From positions 7,976,001 through 8,040,000 of the forward strand of contig NZ_WOXS01000002.1 in the NCBI RefSeq assembly GCF_009852415.1: a DNA stretch of 64,000 bases, written 5' to 3'. Within the stretch, counting starts at the first letter, position 1. Each line of letters begins with the position of its first letter. This document shows, in pieces, positions 1 to 7,516 of this stretch. The position numbers and the translations under genes were made by a program. Below the pieces are notes generated by a model. The model was not told the origin of the DNA, ran no database searches, and saw only the letters and a list, made by a program, of their open reading frames with translations. Origin of the DNA: Streptomyces sp. Tu 3180 (lineage in GTDB: Bacteria > Actinomycetota > Actinomycetes > Streptomycetales > Streptomycetaceae).

Positions 1-989
1 ACGCGAACGGCACGTTCCATCCCTGGCCCGCGGGCGGTAATCCGCCGACCCCCGCGCCCGACGCGGCGATACCCGGTCCGGCGCCGGGGCAGTCCGCGGC
101 CATCCGCATCCCGAAGTTCTCCGGCCGCATCTACTTCTCCTACGGCCAGAAGCTGGTGTTCAGGCTGACCACCGGCGGCCTGGTGCAGCCCGCCGTGCAG
201 AACCCGGCGGACCCCAACCGCAACATCCTGTTCAACTGGTCGGAGTACACGCTGAACGACTCCGGCCTGTGGCTCAACAGCACACAGGTCGACATGTTCT
301 CGGCGCCCTACTCGGTGGGAGTGCAGCGCGCCGACGGCAGCACGGCGAGCACCGGCCGGCTCAGGCCCGGCGGCTACAACGGGTTCTTCAACGCGCTCCG
401 GGGGCAGCCCGGAGGCTGGGCCGGCCTGATCCAGACCCGCTCCGACGGCACCGTGCTGCGCGCGCTGTCGCCGCTGTACGGAGTGGAGACCGGCGCCCTG
501 CCCGCGTCGGTCATGGACGACTACGTCAACCGCGTCTGGCGGAAGTACGCCACCACGACCCTGACGGTCACGCCCTTCGCCGACCAGCCGGGCGTCAAGT
601 ACTACGGCCGGGTCTCCGGTGACGTCATGAACTTCACCAACGGCGCGGGCGCCGTCGTCACCAGCTTCCAGAAGCCGGACGCCTCCTCCGTCTTCGGCTG
701 TCACAGGAGGCTGGACGCGCCGAACGACCAGGTGCGCGGCCCCATCTCACGCACCCTGTGCGCCGGATTCAACCGCTCCACGCTCCTGGTCAACCCGAAT
801 CAACCCGACTCCGGCGCGGCCGACTTCTACCGGGACGCCGTCACCAACCACTACGCCCGGGCGGTCCACGCGCAGATGGCCGACGGGAAGGCCTACGCCT
901 TCGCCTTCGACGACGTGGGCCACCACGAGTCGCTCGTCCACGACGGAAACCCGCGCCAGGCCCACCTCACGCTCGACCCCTTCAGCTGA
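1..989 (+). CDS. GH64 endo-beta-1,3-glucanase (5' end outside window)
   Basis: C-terminal part of a glycoside hydrolase family 64 (thaumatin-like) beta-1,3-glucanase, a secreted enzyme that releases laminaripentaose-type products from fungal or yeast wall glucan. The frame is open from the first bases. It reads through a Pro/Ala-rich linker and then a family-like block beginning near RIPKFSGRIYFSYGQKLVF; later landmarks are NILFNWSEYT and the end block FDDVGHHESLVHDG. The usual signal peptide and N-terminus must lie upstream of the window. Family assignment rests on sequence resemblance recalled from Streptomyces GH64 enzymes; catalytic acids were not assigned. The next gene starts 113 bases downstream with its own promoter. 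Confidence 0.85.
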   Translation, partial: ANGTFHPWPAGGNPPTPAPDAAIPGPAPGQSAAIRIPKFSGRIYFSYGQKLVFRLTTGGLVQPAVQNPADPNRNILFNWSEYTLNDSGLWLNSTQVDMFSAPYSVGVQRADGSTASTGRLRPGGYNGFFNALRGQPGGWAGLIQTRSDGTVLRALSPLYGVETGALPASVMDDYVNRVWRKYATTTLTVTPFADQPGVKYYGRVSGDVMNFTNGAGAVVTSFQKPDASSVFGCHRRLDAPNDQVRGPISRTLCAGFNRSTLLVNPNQPDSGAADFYRDAVTNHYARAVHAQMADGKAYAFAFDDVGHHESLVHDGNPRQAHLTLDPFS

Positions 990-1046
990 CCCCCCCGATC
1001 CGCCTGATCCCCCGCCCGGTCGACGGTTCCGAAAAGCGATGACCAT

Positions 1047-1076
1047 TTGCCTAAAGGTATTAGGTGGATGCATAAT
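1047..1076 (+). promoter_or_regulatory. Promoter with internal inverted repeat upstream of tetR gene
   Basis: A -35-like TTGCCT (1047-1052) and a -10-like CATAAT (1071-1076) are separated by 18 bases. An inverted repeat with arms CCTAA and TTAGG (1050-1064, 5-base centre) covers the end of the -35 box and the spacer. This is a classic place for an autorepressor to bind, so it is a likely operator for the TetR regulator that starts at 1103 (inference). Confidence 0.5.
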
Positions 1077-1102
1077 CGTCTTCGTCTACAGGGAGGACGG
1101 TT

Positions 1103-1672
1103 GTGGCACGCGCAGGACTGACCGCGGAACGCCTGACCCGGGCGGGGGCCGATCTCGCCGACGAGGTGGGGTTCGAGCAGGTGACCGTCTCGGAGCTCGC
1201 CAGACGCTTCGACGTCAAGGTGGCCAGCCTGTACTCCCACGTGAAGAACTCGCAGGACCTCAGGACCAGGATCGCGCTGCTCGCCCTGGAGGAACTCGCG
1301 GACCGGGCCGCCGACGCGCTGGCCGGGCGGGCCGGCAAGGACGCGCTGGCCGCCCTCGCCAACGTGTACCGGGACTACGCCAGGGAGCACCCCGGCCGCT
1401 ACGCCGCAACCCGGTTCCGGCTCGCCCCGGAGGCGGCCGCGGCCAGCGCGGGCGTGCGGCACGCCCAGATGACGCGGGCGGTCCTGCGCGGCTACGACCT
1501 GGGCGAGCCGGACCGGACGCACGCGGTACGGCTGCTGGGCAGCGTCTTCCACGGCTACATCAGTCTCGAGGCGGGAGGCGGGTTCAGTCACAGCGCCCCC
1601 GACTCGCAGGAGACCTGGTCGCGCGTCCTCGACGCCCTCGACGCCCTGTTGCGCAACTGGCCCGCCCCCTGA
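1103..1672 (+). CDS. TetR/AcrR-family transcriptional regulator
   Basis: A 189-residue one-domain repressor. The N-terminal helix-turn-helix (about residues 10-55) contains VTVSELARRFDVKVASLYSH, the typical TetR recognition region. The C-terminal ligand domain has the WHG-like pattern (LLGSVFHGYISLEAGGGF, about residues 140-160) seen in TetR_C_33-type proteins. GTG start at 1103 with GGGAGGA 5 bases upstream. It is followed after 71 bases by an SGNH hydrolase gene that probably belongs to the same transcript. The inverted repeat between its -35 and -10 boxes suggests autoregulation. The ligand is unknown. Confidence 0.88.
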   Translation: MARAGLTAERLTRAGADLADEVGFEQVTVSELARRFDVKVASLYSHVKNSQDLRTRIALLALEELADRAADALAGRAGKDALAALANVYRDYAREHPGRYAATRFRLAPEAAAASAGVRHAQMTRAVLRGYDLGEPDRTHAVRLLGSVFHGYISLEAGGGFSHSAPDSQETWSRVLDALDALLRNWPAP

Positions 1673-1682
1673 CGGCAGACCC

Positions 1683-1702
1683 GCCCCGGACACCTCCGGG
1701 GC
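1683..1702 (+). terminator. Short GC hairpin between tetR and SGNH genes
   Basis: Arms GCCCCGG and CCGGGGC (7 bp) with a 6-base loop lie just after the TetR stop codon. This may be an attenuating hairpin rather than a full terminator, because the next gene follows closely on the same strand. Confidence 0.3.
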
Positions 1703-1743
1703 CCGACCGGGCACCCCGCTCCGAACCACAGACAGGCCGGCCC

Positions 1744-2934
1744 ATGCGCGACCACGAGCACACCTGGATCACCACCCCCGTCACCCCCGGCATCCTGCGC
1801 GGCGCCCTCGAGCTGGAGCACACCGCGCACGGGGTCCTGCCGCACCGGCTGCCCGCCCGGGCCCGCGCCCAGTGTGCCGACGGGCAGCTCGCGATGGCCG
1901 AGTCCCAGCCCTCCGGCGTGAGGCTCGTCTTCCGCACCCGGGCGACCGCCGTCGAACTGGACACGCTGCCCACCAAGCGGGTCTACGCGGGGGCCCCGCC
2001 ACGCCCGGACGGCGTGTACGACCTGCTCGTCGACGGCCGCCCCGCGGGCCGGGGGACCGTGGCCGGCGGCAACACACTGTTCATCGACATGAGCAGCGGA
2101 ACGTTCGACGCCCGGCCCGGCCCCGTGGGCACCCTCCGCTTCACCCGCCTGCCCGGGCACGACAAGACCGTCGAGATCTGGCTGCCGCACGACGAGACCA
2201 CCGAACTCGTCGCGCTGCGCACCGACGCGCCCGTCGAGCCCGCACCCGAGCCGGAGCGCGCCGTGTGGCTGCACCACGGCAGTTCCATCAGCCACGGGTC
2301 CGGCGCGGAGAGCCCCACCACCACCTGGCCCGCGCTCGCCGCGGCCCTGGGCGGCGTGGAACCGGTCAACCTGGGACTGGGCGGCAGCGCCCTGCTCGAC
2401 CCGTTCACGGCGCGGGCCATGCGCGACACGCCCGCCGACCTGATCAGCGTCAAGATCGGCATCAACCTCGTCAACACCGACCTGATGCGGCTGCGCGCCT
2501 TCACCCCGGCCGTCCACGGCTTCCTCGACACCCTCCGCGAGGGCCACCCCACCACCCCGCTGCTGGTCGTCTCGCCCCTGCTGTGCCCCATCCACGAGGA
2601 CACGCCCGGTCCGAGCCTCCCCGACCCCGGCAGCCTCGCCGAGGGCAGGCTCCGGTTCCGGGCCGCGGGCGATCCGGCCGGGCGGGCCGACGGCAAGCTG
2701 ACGCTCACCACCGTCCGGGACGAGCTGCGCCGGATCGTGACACAGCGGGCCGCCGACGACCCGAACCTGCACCACCTCGACGGCCGGGCCCTCTACGGCG
2801 AGGCGGACTTCGCCGAGCTGCCCCTGCCCGACGGCATCCACCCCGACGCGGCCACCCACCGGCGCATCGGCGAGCGCTTCGCCGCCCTGGCCTTCGCGAA
2901 CGGCGGCCCGCTCTCCCCGCCGTCCGCCGTGTGA
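1744..2934 (+). CDS. SGNH/GDSL-type hydrolase (lipase/esterase family)
   Basis: A 396-residue protein with an N-terminal beta-rich domain (about residues 1-170) and a C-terminal SGNH hydrolase domain. The visible SGNH blocks are HHGSSISHGSG (nucleophile Ser), GLGGSA (Gly), KIGINLVN (Asn) and DGIHPD (Asp-x-x-His pair). It probably hydrolyses an ester or acetyl group; substrate unknown. There is no signal peptide, so a cytoplasmic location is likely. ATG start at 1744 was preferred because the frame stays open far upstream only as a shadow of the tetR gene. Its position behind tetR suggests that the regulator controls it. Confidence 0.85.
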   Translation: MRDHEHTWITTPVTPGILRGALELEHTAHGVLPHRLPARARAQCADGQLAMAESQPSGVRLVFRTRATAVELDTLPTKRVYAGAPPRPDGVYDLLVDGRPAGRGTVAGGNTLFIDMSSGTFDARPGPVGTLRFTRLPGHDKTVEIWLPHDETTELVALRTDAPVEPAPEPERAVWLHHGSSISHGSGAESPTTTWPALAAALGGVEPVNLGLGGSALLDPFTARAMRDTPADLISVKIGINLVNTDLMRLRAFTPAVHGFLDTLREGHPTTPLLVVSPLLCPIHEDTPGPSLPDPGSLAEGRLRFRAAGDPAGRADGKLTLTTVRDELRRIVTQRAADDPNLHHLDGRALYGEADFAELPLPDGIHPDAATHRRIGERFAALAFANGGPLSPPSAV

Positions 2935-2987
2935 CCTCTCCCACCTGCCCTTGTCGAAGCGGAGAAGGCGTACCCAAGTTCGACGGC

Positions 2988-3233
2988 ATGTCCCCCCGTG
3001 ACCCGTCACCGACCGTTTTCTCCGTCGACCTGAGCGCCCATGAGATGCTCCGCCGGACCCACGTCCTGGCCGCACTCGGCCCCGACTGGGATCCCGTGGC
3101 GGCGCTGCGCGGCGAGGAGGAGGCCCACCGGCTGCTGTACTCGGGCCTCGACGCGGAGCAGCAGCGCATCTACGACGAGCTGGTCTCGGCCGGTGTGCTT
3201 CCGGGAGACGGGGACGGCCGTGCTGCCCCTTGA
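2988..3233 (+). CDS. Small conserved Streptomyces-type protein, function unknown
   Basis: An 81-residue acidic protein beginning MSPRDPSPTVFSVDLSAHEM with a helical core (EMLRRTHVLAALGPDWDP, then EEEAHRLLYSGLDAEQQRIYDELVSAGVLP). It resembles small uncharacterised actinobacterial proteins (possibly the DUF6400 group; I could not confirm this). No signal peptide or membrane segment. The 3' end overlaps the next gene by 14 bases, which suggests translational coupling. The upstream spacer has only a weak ribosome binding site. Confidence 0.6.
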   Translation: MSPRDPSPTVFSVDLSAHEMLRRTHVLAALGPDWDPVAALRGEEEAHRLLYSGLDAEQQRIYDELVSAGVLPGDGDGRAAP

Positions 3234-3498
3234 CCCGCACGCCGGGACCGGGGGCCGGGCCTGGGTGGCGTGCCCGAACTGCGACGACCGCCGCGGGTGT
3301 GCCACGTGCGAGCAGGGGCGCACCTGCTCCGGGCACTGGCGCTACCTGCTCTCCCACACGGGCAGCCTGCTCCACCTGCAGTGCCCGTCGTGCACCCACG
3401 TCTGGTCGCACGAGACGGGCTTCGGCGCCACCCGGGGACCGGGCCCGGCCCACCGGATCGGTCCCGGGGGAACACCGGACGGCTCCCCGGGGCCGTAG
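3220..3498 (+). CDS. Small zinc-ribbon-like protein
   Basis: A 92-residue protein with paired cysteines: CPNCDDRRGCATC near residues 18-30, a further Cys in the following QGRTCSGHW stretch, and CPSC near residue 55. This arrangement suggests one or two zinc-ribbon knuckles. The C-terminal 25 residues are Gly/Pro-rich and look disordered. GTG start at 3220 is chosen because GGGAGACGGGGA precedes it by 6-7 bases and it overlaps the end of the previous gene. Partner or target unknown; a nucleic-acid or protein-binding role is only a guess from the fold. Confidence 0.6.
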   Translation: MLPLDPHAGTGGRAWVACPNCDDRRGCATCEQGRTCSGHWRYLLSHTGSLLHLQCPSCTHVWSHETGFGATRGPGPAHRIGPGGTPDGSPGP

Positions 3499-3606
3499 CG
3501 CGGCCCTGTGCGGGTCGCTCCGGCCCGGCGACCGCGCCGGCAGGCCCGGGGTGCCTCGTCGTGCCGACGGCGTGCACGGCCCCGTCGGCCGCCGCCCGGC
3601 CGGAGG

Positions 3607-4422
3607 TCACCGCTTGCGCGCCACCCCGCCGAACATGGCGACGTCCTCGACCGGCCCGGCACCACCGGGACCGGGGCGCCAGCGGTTGCAGGAGACCACA
3701 CCGGGCTCGAGGAGTTCGAGCCCGTCGAAGAACGCGGCCACGGCCTCGGGACTGCGCTGGGTCAGCCGCGGGGTGCCGTGTTCGTTCCAGAAGGCCACCG
3801 CGGCGTCGACGTCGGGCATGCCGGGCCGCGTGACGGTGTGGGACAGCACCAGGTGACTGCCCGCCGGCAGGGCGTCCATCAGGCGCCGCACGATCCCGTA
3901 CGCCTCTTCGTCGTCCTCGATGAAGATCACCACGCCGAGCAGGATCAGGGCCACGGGCCGGCGGAGGTCCAGGGACTGCCCGGCCCGCTCCAGGACGGTG
4001 TCGACATCGCGCAGGTCCTCGTCCAGGTAGGCCGTGTGGCCCTCGGGCGAGCCGGAGAGCAGGTCCGCGGCGTGGGCGAGGACGGTCGGGTCGTTGTCGA
4101 CGTAGACGACGCGGGACTCGGGGGCGAACCGCTGGGCGACCTCGTGGGTGTTGTCGGCGCTGGGCAGGCCGGTGCCGATGTCGAGGAACTGCCGTATGCC
4201 GCACTCGGCCGCCAGGTGCCCGACCGCACGGCCGAGGAACCCCCGGTCCGCGCGGGCGTACTCACCGATGCCGGGGTGCAGGGCGCGGATCTGCTCCCCC
4301 ACCCTCCGGTCGACCTCGTAGTTGTCCTTGCCGCCCAGCCAGTAGTTCCAGATGCGCGCCGTGTGCGGCTGGTCGGTCCTGATCCTGTCGGCCGGTCCGG
4401 TGGTACCAGGGGTGTCGGACAT
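3607..4422 (-). CDS. SAM-dependent methyltransferase, Methyltransf_19 (DUF574) family
   Basis: A 271-residue member of the actinobacterial DUF574 family, a class I methyltransferase fold. The family signature HTARIWNYWLGGKDNYEVDR is near residue 20, the SAM-binding motif FLDIGTGLPSADN near residue 80, and the motif II acidic residue in VVYVDND near residue 107. Substrates of this family are unknown; members are numerous in Streptomyces and often sit beside developmental regulators. It is transcribed divergently from the DUF2795 gene, sharing a region with a 7-bp-arm inverted repeat. Confidence 0.9.
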   Translation of the reverse strand: MSDTPGTTGPADRIRTDQPHTARIWNYWLGGKDNYEVDRRVGEQIRALHPGIGEYARADRGFLGRAVGHLAAECGIRQFLDIGTGLPSADNTHEVAQRFAPESRVVYVDNDPTVLAHAADLLSGSPEGHTAYLDEDLRDVDTVLERAGQSLDLRRPVALILLGVVIFIEDDEEAYGIVRRLMDALPAGSHLVLSHTVTRPGMPDVDAAVAFWNEHGTPRLTQRSPEAVAAFFDGLELLEPGVVSCNRWRPGPGGAGPVEDVAMFGGVARKR

Positions 4423-4716
4423 GCGATGCGCTCCCGTTCGGACAGTGGGTTGCCAACCGGCAACCTACCGACCGGAATTGACCGCGGCGACTCCCCGCGC
4501 GCCCCCCGGTGCCGTGGCGGCCGGTCCGCCGGGGACGTGCGGCGGCCCCGCTTCCCGGCGGCCCCGGTCGCGCTCCCGGCCACCGGAGGCGATCACCGGG
4601 CCGGCGGCGACCCGGGCGGACGGGAGGGACGGAAGTCCGGCATGTGATAACCCGGGCCCGGGAGGTTACCCGGTGTCCGACCCGAAACCGTCGAGCCAGG
4701 ACCGGGAGAAGTACTC
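4423..4716. other. Divergent intergenic region with inverted repeat
   Basis: 294 bases separate the methyltransferase gene (leftward) and the DUF2795 gene (rightward). The clear structure is an inverted repeat GGTTGCC-AACC-GGCAACC at 4448-4465, 26 bases upstream of the methyltransferase start codon, so it could be an operator for that gene. A ribosome binding site (GGGAGAA) precedes the DUF2795 start. No further gene was seen. Confidence 0.45.
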
Positions 4717-5037
4717 ATGTCCCGCACCACGAGCGCACGCGAAGTGGTGGACGCCGTCAAGGACGCCCACTTCCCCGCGGGCAAGGACGAACTGATCCGC
4801 GCGGCCCGCGAGGCCGGCGCCTCGGACGAGGCCGTCGCGGCGCTCCGCGGCATTCCGCCCGAGAGCTACGCCAACCGTGAGGAGGTGGCCCGGTCGGTGC
4901 GCGTGGACCCCGCCTCCGACCTCGGGACGTCTCCCGCGCAGCGCGCCGAGCAGGCGCGTGCGGGTGGCAAGCAGGGGCAGTCGCAGCACCTGCGCGACGT
5001 GCCGAAGCCGCCGATCGAGGAGGAACTGGACCGCTGA
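4717..5037 (+). CDS. DUF2795 domain protein
   Basis: A 106-residue soluble protein. Residues 5-65 match the DUF2795 pattern (REVVDAVKDAHFPAGKDEL, then LRGIPPESYANREEVARSV), a small helical domain common in actinobacteria. The tail is Gln/Lys/Pro-rich and probably unstructured. ATG start with GGGAGAA 8 bases upstream. Function unknown; paralogues in Streptomyces are often stress-associated (family knowledge, not shown here). A strong bidirectional terminator follows. Confidence 0.8.
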   Translation: MSRTTSAREVVDAVKDAHFPAGKDELIRAAREAGASDEAVAALRGIPPESYANREEVARSVRVDPASDLGTSPAQRAEQARAGGKQGQSQHLRDVPKPPIEEELDR

Positions 5038-5063
5038 GGACGGCCCGGCGAGGAGGACGCGCC

Positions 5064-5103
5064 GGGCGGGGCCGCCGATCCGGTCGGCGAGCCCCGCCCC
5101 TTT
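5064..5103. terminator. Bidirectional terminator between convergent genes
   Basis: Stem of GGGCGGGGC plus CGCCGA (5064-5078) pairing with TCGGCG, a bulged A, and GCCCCGCCC (5084-5099), with a 5-base loop, followed by CCTTT. It lies between the convergent DUF2795 and acyl-CoA synthetase genes. Confidence 0.7.
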
Positions 5104-5122
5104 CGGCGCGCCGGGGCGGGGA

Positions 5123-7039
5123 TCAGGAGTAGAGCGCCTCGATCTCCTTGGCGTACGCCTCCTGCGCCGCGCGCCGCTTGACCTTGAGCGAGGGGGTCAG
5201 CAGTCCGTTGTCCTCGGTGAACTCGCCTTCGAGGAGGCTGAAGGCGCGGATGGACTCGGCGCGGGAGACGGCCTGGTTGGCGTAGTCGACGGCCTTCTGG
5301 ACGTCGGCGCGCATCCGCGGGTCGCGCACGATGTCGGACATCGGGGTGTCGGCGGGCATCCCGCGGACCGCCAGCCAGTGGGCGACCGTCTCGGGGTCCA
5401 GGGTGATCAGCGCGGCGACGAAGGGGCGGTTGTCACCGACGACGAGGCACTGGCCGACGGGCGGGCGGCTGCGCAGGCGGTCCTCCAGGACGGCCGGGGA
5501 GACGTTCTTGCCGCCGGTCGTGACGAGGATGTCCTTCTTGCGGCCGGTGATGGTGAGGTAGCCGTCCTGGTCGAGGGAGCCGAGGTCTCCGGTGGAGAAC
5601 CAGCCGTCGCCGAGCACCTCGTCCGTGGCGGCCGGGTCGTTCCAGTAGCCCCCGAAGACGATGCCGCCCCTGATCCGGACCTCGCCGTCGGCGGCGATGC
5701 GGACCGCGGTGCCCGGGACCGGAAGGCCGACCGTGCCGGGGCGCGGGCCCAGCGGCGGGACGATGGTGGCGGCGGCGGTGGTCTCGGTCAGGCCGTAGCC
5801 CTCGTAGACCATGACCCCGGCCGCGTAGAAGAAGAGGTTGAGGTCGCGCTCCAGGGGCGAGCCGCCGCTGATGGCGTAGCGCAGGCGCCCGCCGAGTTCC
5901 TTGCGCACGCGGCGGTAGACCAGCAGGTCGTAGAGGGCCCAGGCGGCGTACAGGCCGGGGCCGGGGCCCTTGCCGCGGCCCAGGAACCGGTTCAGGTGGG
6001 CCTCGCCGAAGCGGACGGCGACGCGGTGGGCGCGCTCGAAGGAGGAGCCGCGGCCGATCTTCTCGGCGGTGGCGCGGCCGGTGTCGTGGATCTTCTCGAA
6101 GAGGTACGGGACGCCCACGACGAAGGTCGGACGGAACGCCTTCAGCGCGGGGCGGAGCTCGTCGGGCTTGATGCTCGGGCAGTGGCCGGTCTCGATGCGC
6201 GCCATCAGGCAGGAGATCTGCAGGGTGCGGCCGAGGATGTGGGCGAGCGGGAGGAAGAGCAGCGTGGAGGCGGCCTGGCCGGTGACCTCCTTGAAGACGG
6301 GGTGCAGCAGTTCGACGGTGTTGGCCGCCTCGGCGTGCAGGTTGCCGTGGGTGAGGACGCAGCCCTTGGGGCGTCCGGTGGTGCCGGAGGTGTAGCAGAG
6401 GGTGGCGGTCGTGTCGGGGGTCAGGGCGCCGCGGCGCCGGGCGACCTCCTCGTCGGGGACGTCCCGGCCGAGCGCGGTGAGGTCGGCGAGGGCGTCCGCG
6501 TCCAGTTCCCAGACGCGCGGGGGAGCGGAGTGGGCGGCGGTGGCGGCGGTGACGGTGGCGGTGTTGTCCGGGGTCTCGGTGACGACGTACCGGGCGCCGG
6601 AGTCACGGACGATCCACTCCACCTGGTCCGCGGAGGAGGTGGGGTACACCGGGACGCTCTGGCCGCCGGCGGACCAGATCGCGAAGTCCAGGACGGTCCA
6701 CTCGTAACGGGTGCGGGACATCACGGCCACCCGCTCGCCCGGCGCGAGACCGGCGGCGATCAGCCCCTTGGCCACGGCGGTGACCTCCCGGGCGAAGGCC
6801 GCCGCCGTGACCGGCTGCCAACGGCCCTGCCGCTCCCGGCGCAGGACGACCGCGTCCGGCGCCTCGGCGGCGTTGGTGAAGGGGATGTCGGCCGTGCTGC
6901 CGCTGGTGGGCCGTGGGACGAGGGCCGCCGCCCGGGCCTCGCGGACGACGCCGTGCTCGTCCCCGGTGATCTCGACCCGGGTGCGGCGCGCCAGGCCGGT
7001 GCGTCGTTTCGCTCGTTTCAGGTCCTTGCGTACGCCCAT
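5123..7039 (-). CDS. Long-chain fatty acid--CoA ligase (AMP-forming)
   Basis: A 638-residue AMP-dependent synthetase/ligase. It activates fatty acids to acyl-CoA through an acyl-adenylate and probably acts at the cytoplasmic membrane. The P-loop-like motif TLCYTSGTTGRPKGCVLTH is near residue 215, YEGYGLTETTA near residue 420, GWFSTGDLGSLDQDGYLTI and GRKKDILVTTGGKNVSP near residues 480-510. Length and order match bacterial FadD15-type enzymes. The basic N-terminus (VRKDLKRAKRR) has no signal peptide. Upstream is an inverted repeat CTTAC-N6-GTAAG that may be a fatty-acid-responsive operator. The preceding gene on the same strand is the VWA lipoprotein, 65 bases away. Confidence 0.92.
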   Translation of the reverse strand: MGVRKDLKRAKRRTGLARRTRVEITGDEHGVVREARAAALVPRPTSGSTADIPFTNAAEAPDAVVLRRERQGRWQPVTAAAFAREVTAVAKGLIAAGLAPGERVAVMSRTRYEWTVLDFAIWSAGGQSVPVYPTSSADQVEWIVRDSGARYVVTETPDNTATVTAATAAHSAPPRVWELDADALADLTALGRDVPDEEVARRRGALTPDTTATLCYTSGTTGRPKGCVLTHGNLHAEAANTVELLHPVFKEVTGQAASTLLFLPLAHILGRTLQISCLMARIETGHCPSIKPDELRPALKAFRPTFVVGVPYLFEKIHDTGRATAEKIGRGSSFERAHRVAVRFGEAHLNRFLGRGKGPGPGLYAAWALYDLLVYRRVRKELGGRLRYAISGGSPLERDLNLFFYAAGVMVYEGYGLTETTAAATIVPPLGPRPGTVGLPVPGTAVRIAADGEVRIRGGIVFGGYWNDPAATDEVLGDGWFSTGDLGSLDQDGYLTITGRKKDILVTTGGKNVSPAVLEDRLRSRPPVGQCLVVGDNRPFVAALITLDPETVAHWLAVRGMPADTPMSDIVRDPRMRADVQKAVDYANQAVSRAESIRAFSLLEGEFTEDNGLLTPSLKVKRRAAQEAYAKEIEALYS

Positions 7040-7108
7040 GACGGCTCCCGGTCGCGGCTGATGCTGTCGTGCTGGTGCTGCCCGCCCACTTACTTACTCA
7101 GGAGTCAA

Positions 7109-7124
7109 CTTACCCGCGCGTAAG
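7109..7124 (-). promoter_or_regulatory. Inverted repeat, candidate operator upstream of acyl-CoA synthetase
   Basis: Perfect arms CTTAC and GTAAG flank six GC bases, about 70-85 bases upstream of the synthetase start. A TTGACT (-35-like) lies just inside on the minus strand at 7103-7108, and CTTACTTACTC follows. The arrangement resembles a TetR-type operator over a -35 box. The repeat overlaps the natural 3' end of the VWA gene. Confidence 0.4.
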
Positions 7125-7473
7125 GATCAGTCAATGGGCCGGTCCGGTTCAGGCCGTCCGCCGTGCGGATCGCCTCGGCCAGACCGCGGACGTCCTCGTC
7201 CCCGGTCCCGTCCGCCAGTGCGGCGGCGCGCCCGGAGAGCTCGCCGAGCCCGGGGGCGCCGGGCAGGGCGCTGTGGCGGTGGGCCGACGCGCCGGAGGAG
7301 CGCAGGGCGTCGGCGAAGTAGGCGGCGGTCGCGGTGAGGGCCAGGCCGCGGTCCGCGGTCCACACGGAGTCGCCGAGGTCGCCGGTCTCCAGGTCCCCGG
7401 TCTCCTCGTGGGGTGCGCGGGTGTCGGGGTCGAGCCAGCGGACGGTGACCGTGGCCAGGTGACCGCCGGCGCC

Positions 7474-7516
7474 GGGGGCGGTCCCCCGCCCGGGCGAAGC
7501 CGGGAGTGGGGGAGGG
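7474..7516. repeat. Dispersed Streptomyces GC repeat inserted in coding sequence
   Basis: A 43-base segment with a near-palindromic core GCCCGGGCGAAGCCGGGAG flanked by runs of five G and five C. It looks like a short element I recall as dispersed through Streptomyces genomes, both between and inside genes. It interrupts the VWA gene exactly where its reading frame is lost. I recall the common form as having six C in the run at 7483-7487, where this copy has five (recollection, not verified). Confidence 0.55.

Noticed and set aside
1039..1743. A single long frame from 1039 to 2934 that would fuse upstream sequence to the SGNH hydrolase
   Set aside because: The upstream part is a shadow of the TetR gene in another frame; the hydrolase domain starts after ATG 1744.
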